A stretch of DNA of 64,000 nt from Arthonia radiata (lineage: Eukaryota > Ascomycota > Arthoniomycetes > Arthoniales > Arthoniaceae), in assembly GCA_002989075.1 (NCBI GenBank), contig PSQN01000017.1, positions 3,603,453-3,667,452 of the forward strand. The letters run 5' to 3'. The stretch's first letter is position 1; every line of letters begins with the position of its first letter. Shown here in pieces: positions 10,337-21,164 of the stretch. The notes under the pieces were generated by a model that saw nothing but the letters and a program-made list of their open reading frames with translations, was not told the origin of the DNA and did no database searches. The translations under genes were made by a program, and so were the position numbers.

Positions 10337-12223
10337 ATGTTGTCGTGTCTCCAGCGGAGCCGGCGACCGGAAAAAGACCACCTACCACCCTTTCCGAAGC
10401 AGCAACTTTTCATCTTAGGTACGTACTACTTCTGACACCGGATGCTCGACGTTAGGGTCGGTCCGCTGACGGCCCCGAAGCACTTTGTCGGATATGCGAG
10501 CCCATTGCGTTCATGTCCATCTTTCCATACATCTACTATATGATCAAGTCGTTTGAGATCTCGGACGACGACAAGCAAATTGCAATCTATGCGGGTATGG
10601 TCACGTCTGCCTTCGCATTGGCTGAGTTCTCCACGAGCGTGCTCTGGGGCAAGTTGAGCGATCGCGTGGGAAGAAAGCCAATCCTGCTCACGGGCCTGGC
10701 TGGTACCGGACTGAGTATGCTCCTATTTGGGTTCGCGCCTAACCTCCCGGTCGCACTATTGGCACGAGCACTGGGTGGTCTCCTAAATGGGTAAGCATCC
10801 ACGGTATCGCATGTGTGTACCCAAAACTCACCCTAGCTGCAGCAATATTGGCGTACTACAGACGACTGTGGCTGAGGTGGTGCCCGTCAAAGAGCATCAG
10901 CGTAAGTTTGACTCGATGAGCGCGCTTTCTGAGCTGGAGCTGAAGCTGATGCATCACTAGCGAGAGCATTCGCTATCATGCCTTTCGTGTGGTGTTTAGG
11001 GTAAGTTCTCGGACAACACGCGTCTAGTTTGAAGTACGCACGCTGACTTTTGCCAGCTCTATCATCGGTTCTGGCCTAGGCGGCTGCCTCGCAGATCCAG
11101 TGAAGAACTATCCAAATCTGTTCGCCACTGGTACCATCTTTGAAAGGTATCCCTATCTCTTACCCAATTTGGTGAGCGCTTGCGTGGTGCTCTTTGGACT
11201 CGTGGTTGGCATTTTATTCCTGGAAGAAACCCACGAGCAGAAGAAACATCTACCAGATCTTGGACTCGAGCTTGGAAAACGGGTTCTCTGTAGGCTTCGC
11301 TCACCTAAGGACGACTTCCAATACTCGAAGCTAGCCGATGCGGGGTGCGACGAAACTATGTCGCTAATCGACGAGAACGATGTCCCTCCCGATTACGCCA
11401 CCGCTCAGCATCTGCCGGATACCAAGGACATACCCGCGGCGGGTTTGCCATTGGATGAAGCTTCGATTGTTGAGCGTGACGATGAAGCGGATAAGGGTGT
11501 CTCAAAGCCAGCTTCCAGCCGTGCCATCACCCCACAAGTGATGCTCAATGTTGTGAGCTACGGCATCCTGGCGTAGTAAGTATCCACATCCCTGCGCATG
11601 ACCAGGCTCTAACCAAAGACAGTCACACGATTGCTTTCGAGCAGCTTCTGCCCGTCTTACTCAGCATGAAGCCTTCCGGTGACGAAGTCGATCTGCCCTT
11701 CAAGTTTACCGGAGGCTTCGGACTTCCAAGTACGACGATAGGGCTCATTCTCTCGATGCAAGGAGTCTATCAGATGGTGGCCCAGTTGGTCCTCTTCCCA
11801 GCCATCGTGAAGCGACTGGGTCCGCTGCGCACCTTCCGCCTCACCGCTTTGACGTACCCACTTCTGTATGTCATCGTGCCGTACCTGGTACTCCTACCTC
11901 CAGGCCTACAAAGATTGGCGCTCGGTTTCATCCTACTTTGGAAGGTCACGCATCAAGCACTCGCCTACCCTTCGAACATGCTACTACTGACGAATGCAGC
12001 CCCTTCACTACTTGTGTTGGGGTTTGTCAACGGGGTGGCAGCATCTGCAGCGAGCTTGTCAAGGGCGTTCGGGCCTACAGTGTCGGGTCTCATCCAGTCA
12101 GCTGGTCTGAGTGGAGGCTACCTCGGCATGCCGTGGTGGGCAGCTGCTCTTGCTGCAGCCGTGGGTGCGATCCAAAGTCTGTGGCTCCGTGAGTCCAAGA
12201 CAACTCGCACAACGGCGCGATAA
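10337..12223 (+). CDS. MFS transporter, DHA1/ZIFL-like (drug:H+ antiporter type)
   Basis: A 536-residue polytopic transporter of six exons: 10337-10418, 10481-10790, 10843-10901, 10961-11000, 11057-11575 and 11623-12223. Each intron is 47-62 nt with GT-AG ends, and phases agree throughout. The family's motif A is present between TM2 and TM3 (GKLSDRVGRKP), and the N terminus reads PKQQLFILALCRICEPIAFM, as in fungal DHA1 proteins related to plant zinc-induced facilitators and yeast YCR023C. A long acidic cytoplasmic loop (about residues 225-330) separates the two six-helix halves. Substrate is unknown; drugs, organic acids or metal chelates are known for relatives. The start ATG at 10337 is the first in frame and sits just before the conserved FPKQQLF segment. 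Confidence 0.88.
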
Positions 12224-15200
12224 CGAGCATTGGTACAGCCCCACAGGCGCGTGAAGAGGAACTGCGATTGGCGTTCCTACCTTGCTGCAGTGGTGGCCAC
12301 TTGCTAGCGACTTGGGATCTCATTTAAGTTGGTACAGATTTTGGGATGGGAATTACAGGGAGGTTTTTTGAATTTACAAGCAGCGTTCATGAAGTCACGA
12401 AATGCATCTCATCACAGGCATTGGCGTCTGATGGATGAGTATAGATTGGTGGATCGTGTACGATACTCGAGAATAGCCGGTGCGAAACGAATGACAAAGC
12501 CAATATCATACAATTGTATGTGAGCAGATGAAGGTTTTTATGCTGACTGGTAATGAGGTTCCGAGTACACGCCTGCCCGAGACGTTGGCTAATAAAGGGT
12601 TGACTTTATATGTGGCTGGTTCGAAATACAAGATTGTCCGACCACGTGCCGACTGAGTCACCTTCCTCATCATCAAGCATTGTTTACCCCTTTGGCATTA
12701 CTTTCTTATGTGTTTGATCCCAAGGTTTCATGGTAGGATATTGGCAACAGGGCCAGAGAATTGTAATGAAACGCGAGCCGTGTGCGCGTCGTAAGCGTAC
12801 CAGGTATGTATCTGAGGCGACCAACCAGTAACCACGTCATTGTGGTCTCACCGCACAGGTCGCGCCTTCCCCGGAAATTGAACTCCTCCCCGCTCGTATT
12901 CTCTCTGCCGCCTTTGCTACTATCCACTTCTACACTTTCCATCAATCCGTTTTCTATCATCAAATTACACGTGTGAGGTCAAATTTGGCTCATCACTAAA
13001 TTCTCCGGAGCATGAATCTCCAAAACCTTGTCCTTGACCTCCGCTGCCGAGGCGACGACCCCGCGTGTCCACCTTGACCGGAAGGGACACAAAAGATGGC
13101 ATATCGTGACTGTCATGGTTATCCACCTCTTGTGAAATTACACATCAATCCTAAGAAAATCATCTCATAACAACTACCTCCACCGCTACTAGCTACACGA
13201 CATGTGCCACTGAACCCGTACGGGAAACACGGGTCGATTGCGCCATCCTCCCTTCAAGAGAGCGGCTGGAACATTGCATTTCCTCCGAGCTGCAGCTTGC
13301 TCATGCTGCTTCATGCGACTGCAATTGGAACATTGTCGAGAGGTCACAAGACTGCAACAATGTTATTCGCGTCCCAATGCAAACTGCACATACCCCTCAC
13401 TCATATCCTGATACAAATGGGAACCGAGGATTCGATCATTAGCTCTCACGCGAAGATCTTCCGAAATGCCAGTGATCAGTGTTGCCTTGGATGACAACGC
13501 GAGCAGCAAAGTGCGAGCGTTAATCGAGATTCTCCTCCTGAATCGTGCTGCTTAGGACAAGAACGATAAGCAATACGTCTTGTTGAGTCAAAGTCTAGTG
13601 CCTGCTGCTGATAACAATTGCTAATTTGTAGATAAGCGAGCAAATAATCCCAGTCCGCTGGAATCCGCTACACGCTCTTGCACCCATACAACGTCTACAA
13701 AAGAACCAAGAAGGTTGGACTGTCAAGAGGTGAACATTGAACACCGGATTCGTGACGAAATTCACGGAAGAGATTGATTGACTGTGAAGTTCATGACCCG
13801 GACCTACCACTAAGCTGGACCGGCCACCGTCCTACAAATTCGTTATCCGCGATCGCAAAGCATCTGAAAACAATTGTGAGTCATTGCATCGTCGGAACAC
13901 ATTCGAAAAACAGACTGTACGGCACGGAAAGATACCCGATTCGCTGTCTGGATGTACGGCTCGTCGACACCGTGGCCAGCTCCATATGAGCGAGAAGCCA
14001 TGTCGGCCACAACTATCTCATACCCTGCACTGCACTCAACATGCACGCTGACGAGTATCAGAGCTTGGATCGCCTTTGAGTCTGGGGCCACGAACGAGTA
14101 TGGAAGCGTGGAATTTCATCCCCTCGCCGCGTGGCCTTCAGACCGGACCAGCGGAATCTCCGTGATCCACTCCGTCGGTACGATCGGAAGTCGCTGTGAG
14201 CCTTGCCACAAAATCACGCTCCGGAAAGAGCGGCGTAAGGGTAGGTGTAATTTACTTGGAAGGAACTGGCAAGACATCCAAGATTGGACAAGCTCATCCC
14301 GTTGAAACCCGTCACTGCAGAAGTCAACACATTGTTTAGGTGTGGCAACCAGGTATGCATGCGTGGTCACTAACAAGGAAGCTCTCTCCCTCCGTTGGTG
14401 CGGCCACCGATCTCGGAAAAAGCATCATGGTACACCTGCTCGCCCACGCAGACCTAGGCTAGGTGCTGGATGGCTTCTTGATTTCCAAGACTCTATGAGC
14501 TAGGGAGCATCCCTCCGGCATGAAGTCCTGAAGAACGCGAAGATGATGTCACAACCACAGATGCTTGAGGCACAGCAAACAAGATTGAGGCTCTGCAGAG
14601 CCCGCAAAGCTCCCGAAAGATCTCCTAGATTCCAGTCGGCGCCTCCCGGCCCAGGGTCAAATCCTATGCATAGAGCTCAGTGACAGCACAGCGTGGACAG
14701 GTCATAGCATGCTGACCGTCGGTGAGTGAGCACGGTGAGTGTCCCAACATCTGCGGTTGAAATGGCCAAGGCTCGCTGGCGGATGTGCATGCAGCTGCAT
14801 GCAGATCGTGCACCGCTGAGGCTCGGCTCATGCCGCCGCAAACACGCCGGTGTACCTGGTACATTACAGCTTTCAAACGGCGGCCTGTAGGCAAATTATG
14901 CATATTAGGCGCGCCGCATGCCTACAGACGCTTGAAGCAAACGGTCGTGCGTGTCTTGGGGTGCTTGGCGAACGTTGGCGACTGGGGTCAAGGATCAATT
15001 GGCTTTGAGTCTGGACAGCGCCGGGAGTTGAGATAGTGATAGGATTTAGAGGTAAGCGCTAAGCTGTTGACGGTGGGTCGTGGGCGTCTCGTGGCATACT
15101 TTAGGGGCTGTGAAAGGCGGCGCGAGATATCAGCGCGCAATACACAGATGATGTAGACGGATCAACGGGCTTGGGAAGTCGGCCCAGTGGAGCTCATCGG

Positions 15201-15661
15201 ACTCCTGGGCACCTCAATCTCACAATCTTCCATTGACTTTGGCATGACACCTGAATCACGAAACCTTGCACGATTTGGCAAAAGCACGCCGCGGAAGCAT
15301 TCTCCGCTCGCACGATCGCCCAGGAAAGGCTTCGATTCACCGCCTGTTATGTGCAGACATACATCTTTGGAGCAGCTTGCCTATGATTCTAGAGCGTGCT
15401 CGTGTTCTTCGCCCGCGTCTGTCCGCCTGCTCTTGACATCGCGTCCTATCTAATGAAGACGTTCAGAGCCGACCGGGAAGAATTTCCCCAAGATATGTTT
15501 GGGCCTCTTGCATGTGCCAGATAGAGCCGTACGATGGACTTTCTGAGCCTCGTGTCTTCCAACCCCACTGTGGCTGGGGTGCTTTGATGTCTGCGAAGCG
15601 TGATGCTTAAACGCACCTGATAATGATGAACGTAAGTGAGATATGCCACCCGAGACCACGT
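12224..15661. other. Gene-poor intergenic region
   Basis: A 3.4-kb stretch between the 3' ends of the MFS gene and TIF6. Open frames are short and lack recognisable domains, and several lack an ATG. About 12780-12960 is pyrimidine-rich. I see nothing supportable as a gene, RNA or mobile element. Confidence 0.45.
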
Positions 15662-16574
15662 CTAGTAGAACGACTCAACCATCGTGTCCTTGTTCGTCGT
15701 GTTGATCGCATCCGGCCCGACGTTGTCTTCACCCAGCCTGAACACGCTCTCAATCACGCTGAGCTCCGTCGCTGTTGTGTCGAGACCTGTTATTGTCAGC
15801 CCTCGTCCATTCACGTGCGCACACCCCCCTTGCACACCATCCCCACCCTTTCTCCCCTCCACCACACCGCCTCCACCCTTTCTCCCCTCCACCACACCGC
15901 CTCCACCCTTCCCATCCTCTACCACTCCCCACAATGATGAAAAGAAAAAACTCACCACACACCCCCATCCAATCATTGACAACACACCCCGCGCCCACCA
16001 CCGCGCTCCCCCGATTCACACTCCCCGCCACCAGCGGCACCTGCAGCAGACTGCTCAGCTCGTCCTGATCCTGCGTACTCGTCTTCGGATGCACCAATCC
16101 CCCGCGATTGCTCAAACTCATATAACTCCCCACCAGCACATTATCCGCCACCGTCTGCCGGAACACCTCCACCCCCAGCACGTCCGCCACTAGCTCTTCC
16201 GTCTCGCGCTCCACGTCGGGGTGGATGAGCGCCACGTGGTCGTTCGCCACAATGACATTTCCCAAGGCTGATAGTCTCTCTTCTATCCTCTGGATCTTCA
16301 CAGCCTCTGGTAGCGCGTTCCGCAAATGCTGCAGTTCCTGGTCCGTCGTCGACGTGGGGACTAGTAAACCGTGCCGGTTCCCAGTGGTGAGCCGACCGAT
16401 TATACGTGTGCCCGCGATGGTGGTGGGCACGATGGGGATGAGGTCCGCGAGCTCGGACTCGAAGATTGAGTAGAAGTTCTGGGAGGAGCCCGGGGCGAGG
16501 AGGCAGTAGGCGTTGGTCAGGGTGGCGAAGACGCCGATTTCGTTGCTGTTTTCGAAGGAGGCGCGGACGGCCAT
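15662..16574 (-). CDS. TIF6: Eukaryotic translation initiation factor 6 (eIF6)
   Basis: A 247-residue protein, the standard eIF6 length. It binds the 60S subunit, prevents premature joining with 40S, and is needed for 60S biogenesis. Two exons: 16574 down to 15956, and 15786 down to 15662. The 169-nt intron has a GTGAGT donor. The protein opens [20 protein letters not shown] and ends in the conserved [20 protein letters not shown] block, reached only after splicing. The repeated pentein folds are visible as SNRGGLVHP and [10 protein letters not shown]. The frame is open further upstream, but the conserved start is the ATG at 16574. The intron contains a G-rich 30-bp repeat, listed separately. 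It diverges from the PhyH gene. Confidence 0.95.
15843..15911. repeat. 30-bp minisatellite inside the TIF6 intron
   Basis: Two exact head-to-tail copies of a 30-bp unit (15843-15872 and 15873-15902) and the start of a third. On the transcribed minus strand it is very G-rich, with GGGTGG, GGCGG, GGTGG and GGGG runs close together. It lies wholly within the single intron of TIF6. Confidence 0.85.
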
Positions 16575-16740
16575 GTTGGGTGTGGTTAGGGGAGGAGGGG
16601 GGTCGGTTGAGGTTGTGGTGGCAGGTTTGGGGAGGGAGGGTTGTGGTGCGTTGATGTGGGCTGTGAAGAGCTTGGTCTTTATGAACGTAATGTCGATGGA
16701 TTTCAAGAAGCTCTCTGTAATTCGAAGCGTGCGAAAGCGG

Positions 16741-16748
16741 TATATAAA
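16741..16748 (+). promoter_or_regulatory. Possible TATA element in the TIF6/PhyH divergent promoter
   Basis: The sequence TATATAAA lies on the plus strand about 300 bases upstream of the PhyH ATG, between the two divergent genes. The match is good, but no transcript start is known. Confidence 0.3.
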
Positions 16749-17048
16749 GTGGTACGATCCTGTGCGGACTGCTTGTGCAGTGTGTGGTAAATACAAGCTC
16801 GTGAATCATCGCCCCACCAGCCACCGGCCAAGCTTATCGATAAAGCCCACAATTCCGACCAATGCGTCACACGACATCCACTCCTCTCCCGTCCTGTTTG
16901 AAGATCACGGCAGCAATGTAGATCCCACGGCCCACTACGGCCGTCTGCTACACCTCCTAGGACTACTTCGCACACATAAAGACTCCCGTTGACTCACCCA
17001 CGCCATGCGCCCTCCCCCAGCCACAGCACTGCGAGCAAGACACACACC

Positions 17049-18191
17049 ATGACCACACCCACCGACGGCGCCGGGCCCGCTCTGCACACCTTCCTATCCT
17101 CCCCCTCGCCGACGCAAGCAGGCGCGCAAGGCCCCTTCTCTCCTCCACCCACCGCACCGCCTACCTCCTCCTCCGCGCCGCTCACCTCGCACCCCACACG
17201 CCCGACCTCACAAGCCCCCTCCACCCTCACCACCCTCCCGACCTCGGACCTCTCATTGCGCGCCCTCCGCCACGACCTGCAGCAGAAGGGCTTCTGCATC
17301 ATCCCCCAGTTCTACAGCCACGCCCAACTGGACCGTCTCCGCGCCGCCGCAGGCAAAGCCACCGACCGCGCGCGCGCAGGCCGATGGCCCTACGTCCGCA
17401 CCCTACCGCGTCAGTTTCCCCCGTGGAACAGTGCTGAAGCGAGGGAAAAGGGGATCTGGGGCGTCCAGCACCTCCTGCACCCGTCCATGCCCTTACCCGA
17501 ACGTCAAGAGTTCCTGCGCGCGTATTTCGACACGCGATTACTAGACGTATGCTACGCGCTGCTGCGAGGTCAGAATCCCCAAACACACTCTCCTCAAGAG
17601 GGCGAGCCGCTGGTAATGGAACTCTTCAACATGCTCGTGCGGCCGCCCCAGGACTTCGGGTTGAGATGGCACAGGGACAGCGTACCGTTCGACGGTGTCT
17701 CTGTCCAGGAAGAGGCGGAGCGGCTCGGGGTAAACAGAAGGGAAGAGAGGACGGCACATCACGTGCAGTACAACATCCCACTGTACCGGGACCAGTCGCT
17801 GATACTAGTGCCGGGTTCGCATTTGCGGGCGCGGACAGCCGCGGAGGTGGAGGCGCTACGGGATCCGTATGCGGCGGCGTTGCCGGGGATGCTGGTGGTG
17901 GATGCGCAGCCGGGGGATGTGGTGTTTTACGATAACAATGTGATACACATGGGGCGGTATGATAGCGGGGTGGAGCGGATGACGCTGCATGGGAGCGTGG
18001 GGGACGTGCGGGGTGGGAATGGGAGGGCAAGGAACATATTGCAGCATGGGATTGGGGAGTGGGCGGGGGAGTGTGGGCTTGAGGGGTTGGAGGGGGAGGC
18101 GAGGAGGAGAGCGGAGGGGATGAAGGCGAATTTGTTGGAGATGGGGAGGAGTGCTGGGGTGGATGCAAGGAGGGGGATATATGATGAGTGA
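17049..18191 (+). CDS. Phytanoyl-CoA dioxygenase (PhyH) family protein
   Basis: A 380-residue Fe(II)/2-oxoglutarate dioxygenase of the PhyH superfamily. After a Pro/Ser/Thr-rich N terminus (about 1-60), the domain starts at LRHDLQQKGFCIIPQFYS. The metal ligands are seen in WHRD (His and Asp of HxD) and in NNVIHMGRY (distal His). The Arg that would hold 2-oxoglutarate is in the following VERMTLHGS. PhyH-type enzymes act on phytanoyl-CoA, mycotoxin precursors or other small molecules, and the substrate here is unknown. The ATG at 17049 has a good context (CACACCATGACC); the frame stays open upstream only without an ATG. It is a single exon and strongly GC-rich at third positions. Confidence 0.82.
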   Translation: MTTPTDGAGPALHTFLSSPSPTQAGAQGPFSPPPTAPPTSSSAPLTSHPTRPTSQAPSTLTTLPTSDLSLRALRHDLQQKGFCIIPQFYSHAQLDRLRAAAGKATDRARAGRWPYVRTLPRQFPPWNSAEAREKGIWGVQHLLHPSMPLPERQEFLRAYFDTRLLDVCYALLRGQNPQTHSPQEGEPLVMELFNMLVRPPQDFGLRWHRDSVPFDGVSVQEEAERLGVNRREERTAHHVQYNIPLYRDQSLILVPGSHLRARTAAEVEALRDPYAAALPGMLVVDAQPGDVVFYDNNVIHMGRYDSGVERMTLHGSVGDVRGGNGRARNILQHGIGEWAGECGLEGLEGEARRRAEGMKANLLEMGRSAGVDARRGIYDE

Positions 18192-18695
18192 GAATGGGTC
18201 TGATGAGTGCGGTGTGGCGGGTTGAAATGCGACGATTGAACGATCAGATGAATCAGCGGCAGTTGAGTGAGGGTTTGACTAAGAGACATACATGTGGAGC
18301 AACCGATATGATTGCTGCATCGATTCTGCTATGGTAGCGAGTGGACGAGCCGTGCGTGCGCTCAATGTCTGCTTCTCTCCTCATCTCCATCATCGGTCAC
18401 CCGGGCCACTTCGCGTGCGCCCGTGGCCACACGCGGTTCATATGCGTTCGCAACATCGAGCCTCCTAGGATAGATGTCTACTTCGTCTACTTTAGTCCTG
18501 GCGGGAATGTGCACCGCCATTCACTCGGGTTAGCCAGTGCCATCCATCGCACGAGCATCGCCGCTCCCATTGGCTTGTTGAAGACCACGTGGAGCACGCG
18601 TGTTCGACGTGCTATCGGAAGTCGCTTGCATTGCCCCGGACGCACTGCATGTGATCAGTAACATAGACCGATGCAGAAGGGGGCAATCCTGAGAT
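18192..18695. other. Intergenic region 3' of PhyH
   Basis: This lies between the PhyH stop and the end of the open frame that follows eRF1 on the other strand. No gene is recognised. Confidence 0.4.
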
Positions 18696-19058
18696 TTACC
18701 GCCTCCCGTGTTCCACCCTAGATTCGAGCGACTGGTGAAGACGTCTCTGCGCGAACCGAGTGGGGACATTACGTGACGTGGCCAGAGATCTTGTACTCCG
18801 TGTAGCACCAGCCGGGCGTGCCTCGGGTGCTGGACCGGCTTCCGCGTTGTGGGCGGTGTGGCCTCGGTTGAGCTGGTCATGCAGCAGACGCTCTTCAATG
18901 GTCTTCACCCTTGACCTCCTCGCCTCTGCTTCATCTGCATCTGCTTGACTGGATGCGCCACCTAAATGACGCTCGATGCGAAGAGCCTTCAAACGGTCTG
19001 TGGCCTTCAGACGGTCTGGTGTAGACCCCTCGCTTCCATTGGCGAGGTTACCAGAATG
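18696..19058 (-). other. Open in-frame 3' extension following the eRF1 stop codon
   Basis: Directly after the TGA of eRF1 (19061-19059) the same frame stays open for 120 sense codons, ending in TAA at 18698-18696. The segment has no ATG of its own in frame. It is rich in Ala, Arg and Glu, includes a DRLKATDRLKALRIER stretch, and looks helical. It could be reached only by stop-codon readthrough or by an unseen splice. It may equally be a fortuitously open 3' UTR. No domain is recognised. Confidence 0.4.
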
Positions 19059-20461
19059 TCAATCGTCGTAGAATTCGTCTTCGTCACTGACTTCGGCGAG
19101 CTGCTCAAAGTTGAGCTTGTATCGTAGTATGGCACCAATACCACCAAACCCTTTTACGAACTGGTTCCCTTCTGAGCTGCGATCGGACACAAACTCAAGC
19201 GTGGCGCCAAAGTCATGGTAGCGCTCAGCAAGCCACTCAAGGAAGGGCATCTGGCTAATGATGTCCATTTCTTGGCCAGTGTCCTTGTCCAAGAACTGCG
19301 AACGATCTGATTCTTGCCCCTTGTTTGTGAATAGCACCACAGCTGATCCGCCGGATGACTTGAGCTCCCAGCGTACAGTCTCCAGATTCTCGAAGACAAT
19401 GAGGGTCTCAGCGGCGCCGGCTTCAAGGGCCTTCATGGTATCGTCGATGCCATAGCAGACTTTGCCACTATCCTGACTAATTTCATCGAAGTACTTATTG
19501 ATGAGCTTCTTCTCTTGGATGAACTTGACGTTACTAAGCGTCTCGGAAGCGAGCTCAATAGCTTGGTTGAAACCATTCTCACCACCATAGGACACATCAA
19601 CGACTTTAATGACCTTCGTTTGAAGCCGACCGTCAAATAAATCCGACTGATTGAGATCGTTCTTGAAGTCAGCAGAACCTGCTAGGATAATGCCGGCCAC
19701 GTTGACCTTGTCTTGTGTGATGAAATTCTGGACAGCCAATTCAGCAACTTTGCGCACGTAATTGTGACGCTTCTCCTCTCGCAGACGAGCGAAACGCAGT
19801 GCTGATTGACCGCCTCTTCCATGCTTCTTCGGTAAATCAACAGAGAATTTGTGGAGGACATCTCGGGTGTTGCCGGAGAGGGTGCCAAACAGCGCTCCAT
19901 TGCCGTCCATGACAATGAAACCAAACTTCTGGTCTGACTCTAGCAGCTCAGACAGTGCCTCTGTATGGAACTTGTTATCGCACAGGTACAGCGAGGTATT
20001 GATTGGCTTAAAGGGCTCAAAGTCCATGTTGATCTTGCGCTCCTTGCCTTCAGCGGTGATGATTTCACCACAGTATACGACGAGACCATTTGGAGGGACC
20101 TTGTTGTACAGCTTTAGGCGTTGCTGTGTCGATGTGATGGCGGACAAGACCGAGAGACGGTTTACTCGGGATTTGATGTTAGACGCAGTACCCTAGAGAG
20201 CTGTCAGTACCAGCGGGCACAGGCATCGTCCCTCAGACTTACAAACTCTTCAGCCAACATTTTGGCTGCGCGCGACACTTGGTCTTTGGGTGCTGCATCA
20301 TGGTCAGTGGCCGCTCAACCACCCCACTGTGGGGTATACGAACGGATGATGAGAGAGATCATAGAAGTTCCATTTCCTCGAGCCATTTCGAGGCTCTTGA
20401 TGAGTTTCTTGACCTTCCAAATCTCCACATTTTGCTCGGCTTCGCCTTGATTCTGCGACAT
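19059..20461 (-). CDS. SUP45: Eukaryotic peptide chain release factor subunit 1 (eRF1)
   Basis: A 433-residue class I release factor that recognises all three stop codons in the ribosomal A site and triggers peptide release with eRF3. Three exons: 20461-20344, 20292-20243 and 20192-19059, with introns of 51 and 50 nt. The stop-decoding domain is intact: GTS in [16 protein letters not shown] at 61-64 and YLCDNKF (the YxCxxxF motif). The catalytic GGQ lies in [17 protein letters not shown] near residue 180. The C terminus ends in the usual acidic tail (SDEDEFYDD). Its own stop is TGA followed by C, a context known to be relatively leaky, and the frame remains open afterwards. It diverges from the homeobox regulator. 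Confidence 0.96.
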
Positions 20462-21164
20462 TGTTGCAGCGGTGGTTTGCGGTTGCCCGCCGATGGATGG
20501 ACGTGTGGAGGGTCAGTGAGTGTGCGCAGGTCTGATTCTGCGAGGTATGTGAGTTCAGTGATGTTGCGGCAAATCCAGAGTAGACCGGAGCATGAACGGG
20601 TAAGGTAACCACTCTTTATAGACGTCGACAGCGACTTCTTCAACCGCAGGGAACGAAATACACATCTGCCACAAAATTTTGGTCAGAGCGCAGTCACAAA
20701 AACGGCAAGGTGTGTCGCGTAGGGCTGAACAACGCTAATTATGACTCGACCCCTGTCAAGATGGACGGTTCGTCCCATCCTTCCTGTCTCAGCCAGACCA
20801 ATGTCTCATCGAATACGACGCAGTCAGACGTAAGATACCCGCTGTATACGATAATGATCAACCCGCTGTAGAGGCCAGATGCTATGCACAAGATAGGTGC
20901 TGCCACGTGCTGACGATTTAGCGGCATCACTATTGCTATCTAACCGGCAAGAAAGCTTACCCTCGCGTGTTCGCGTTTACTTAGCTCTGCGCCCTACATG
21001 TCAACCCAGCTACAGCGCCGCATTCTTAATGCATCGTTGTCCTTTTCTTTTCGATGTTTGTTCGTCGTTCCACAGGCCTTGTATTCTCTGCATTGTGGCA
21101 CGTACTAGGTGCTATACGTGGAACTGGAAGAATTAACAGCGGTCATTTCTCCCCACCTCAAGCC
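20462..21164. other. Divergent promoter region SUP45 / homeobox regulator
   Basis: A 703-base gap that holds both promoters and leaders. Some short upstream open frames precede the homeobox gene. No other gene is supportable. Confidence 0.5.

Noticed and set aside
12610-12630. GGTTCGAAAT as a tRNA B-box
   Set aside because: The sequence after it does not continue the B-box, and no matching A-box or cloverleaf was found. Other GTTCGA sites failed in the same way.
16141-16824. A 227-codon minus-strand frame overlapping TIF6 in another phase
   Set aside because: It is the out-of-frame shadow of TIF6 and its leader, Pro/His/Arg-rich without conserved content.
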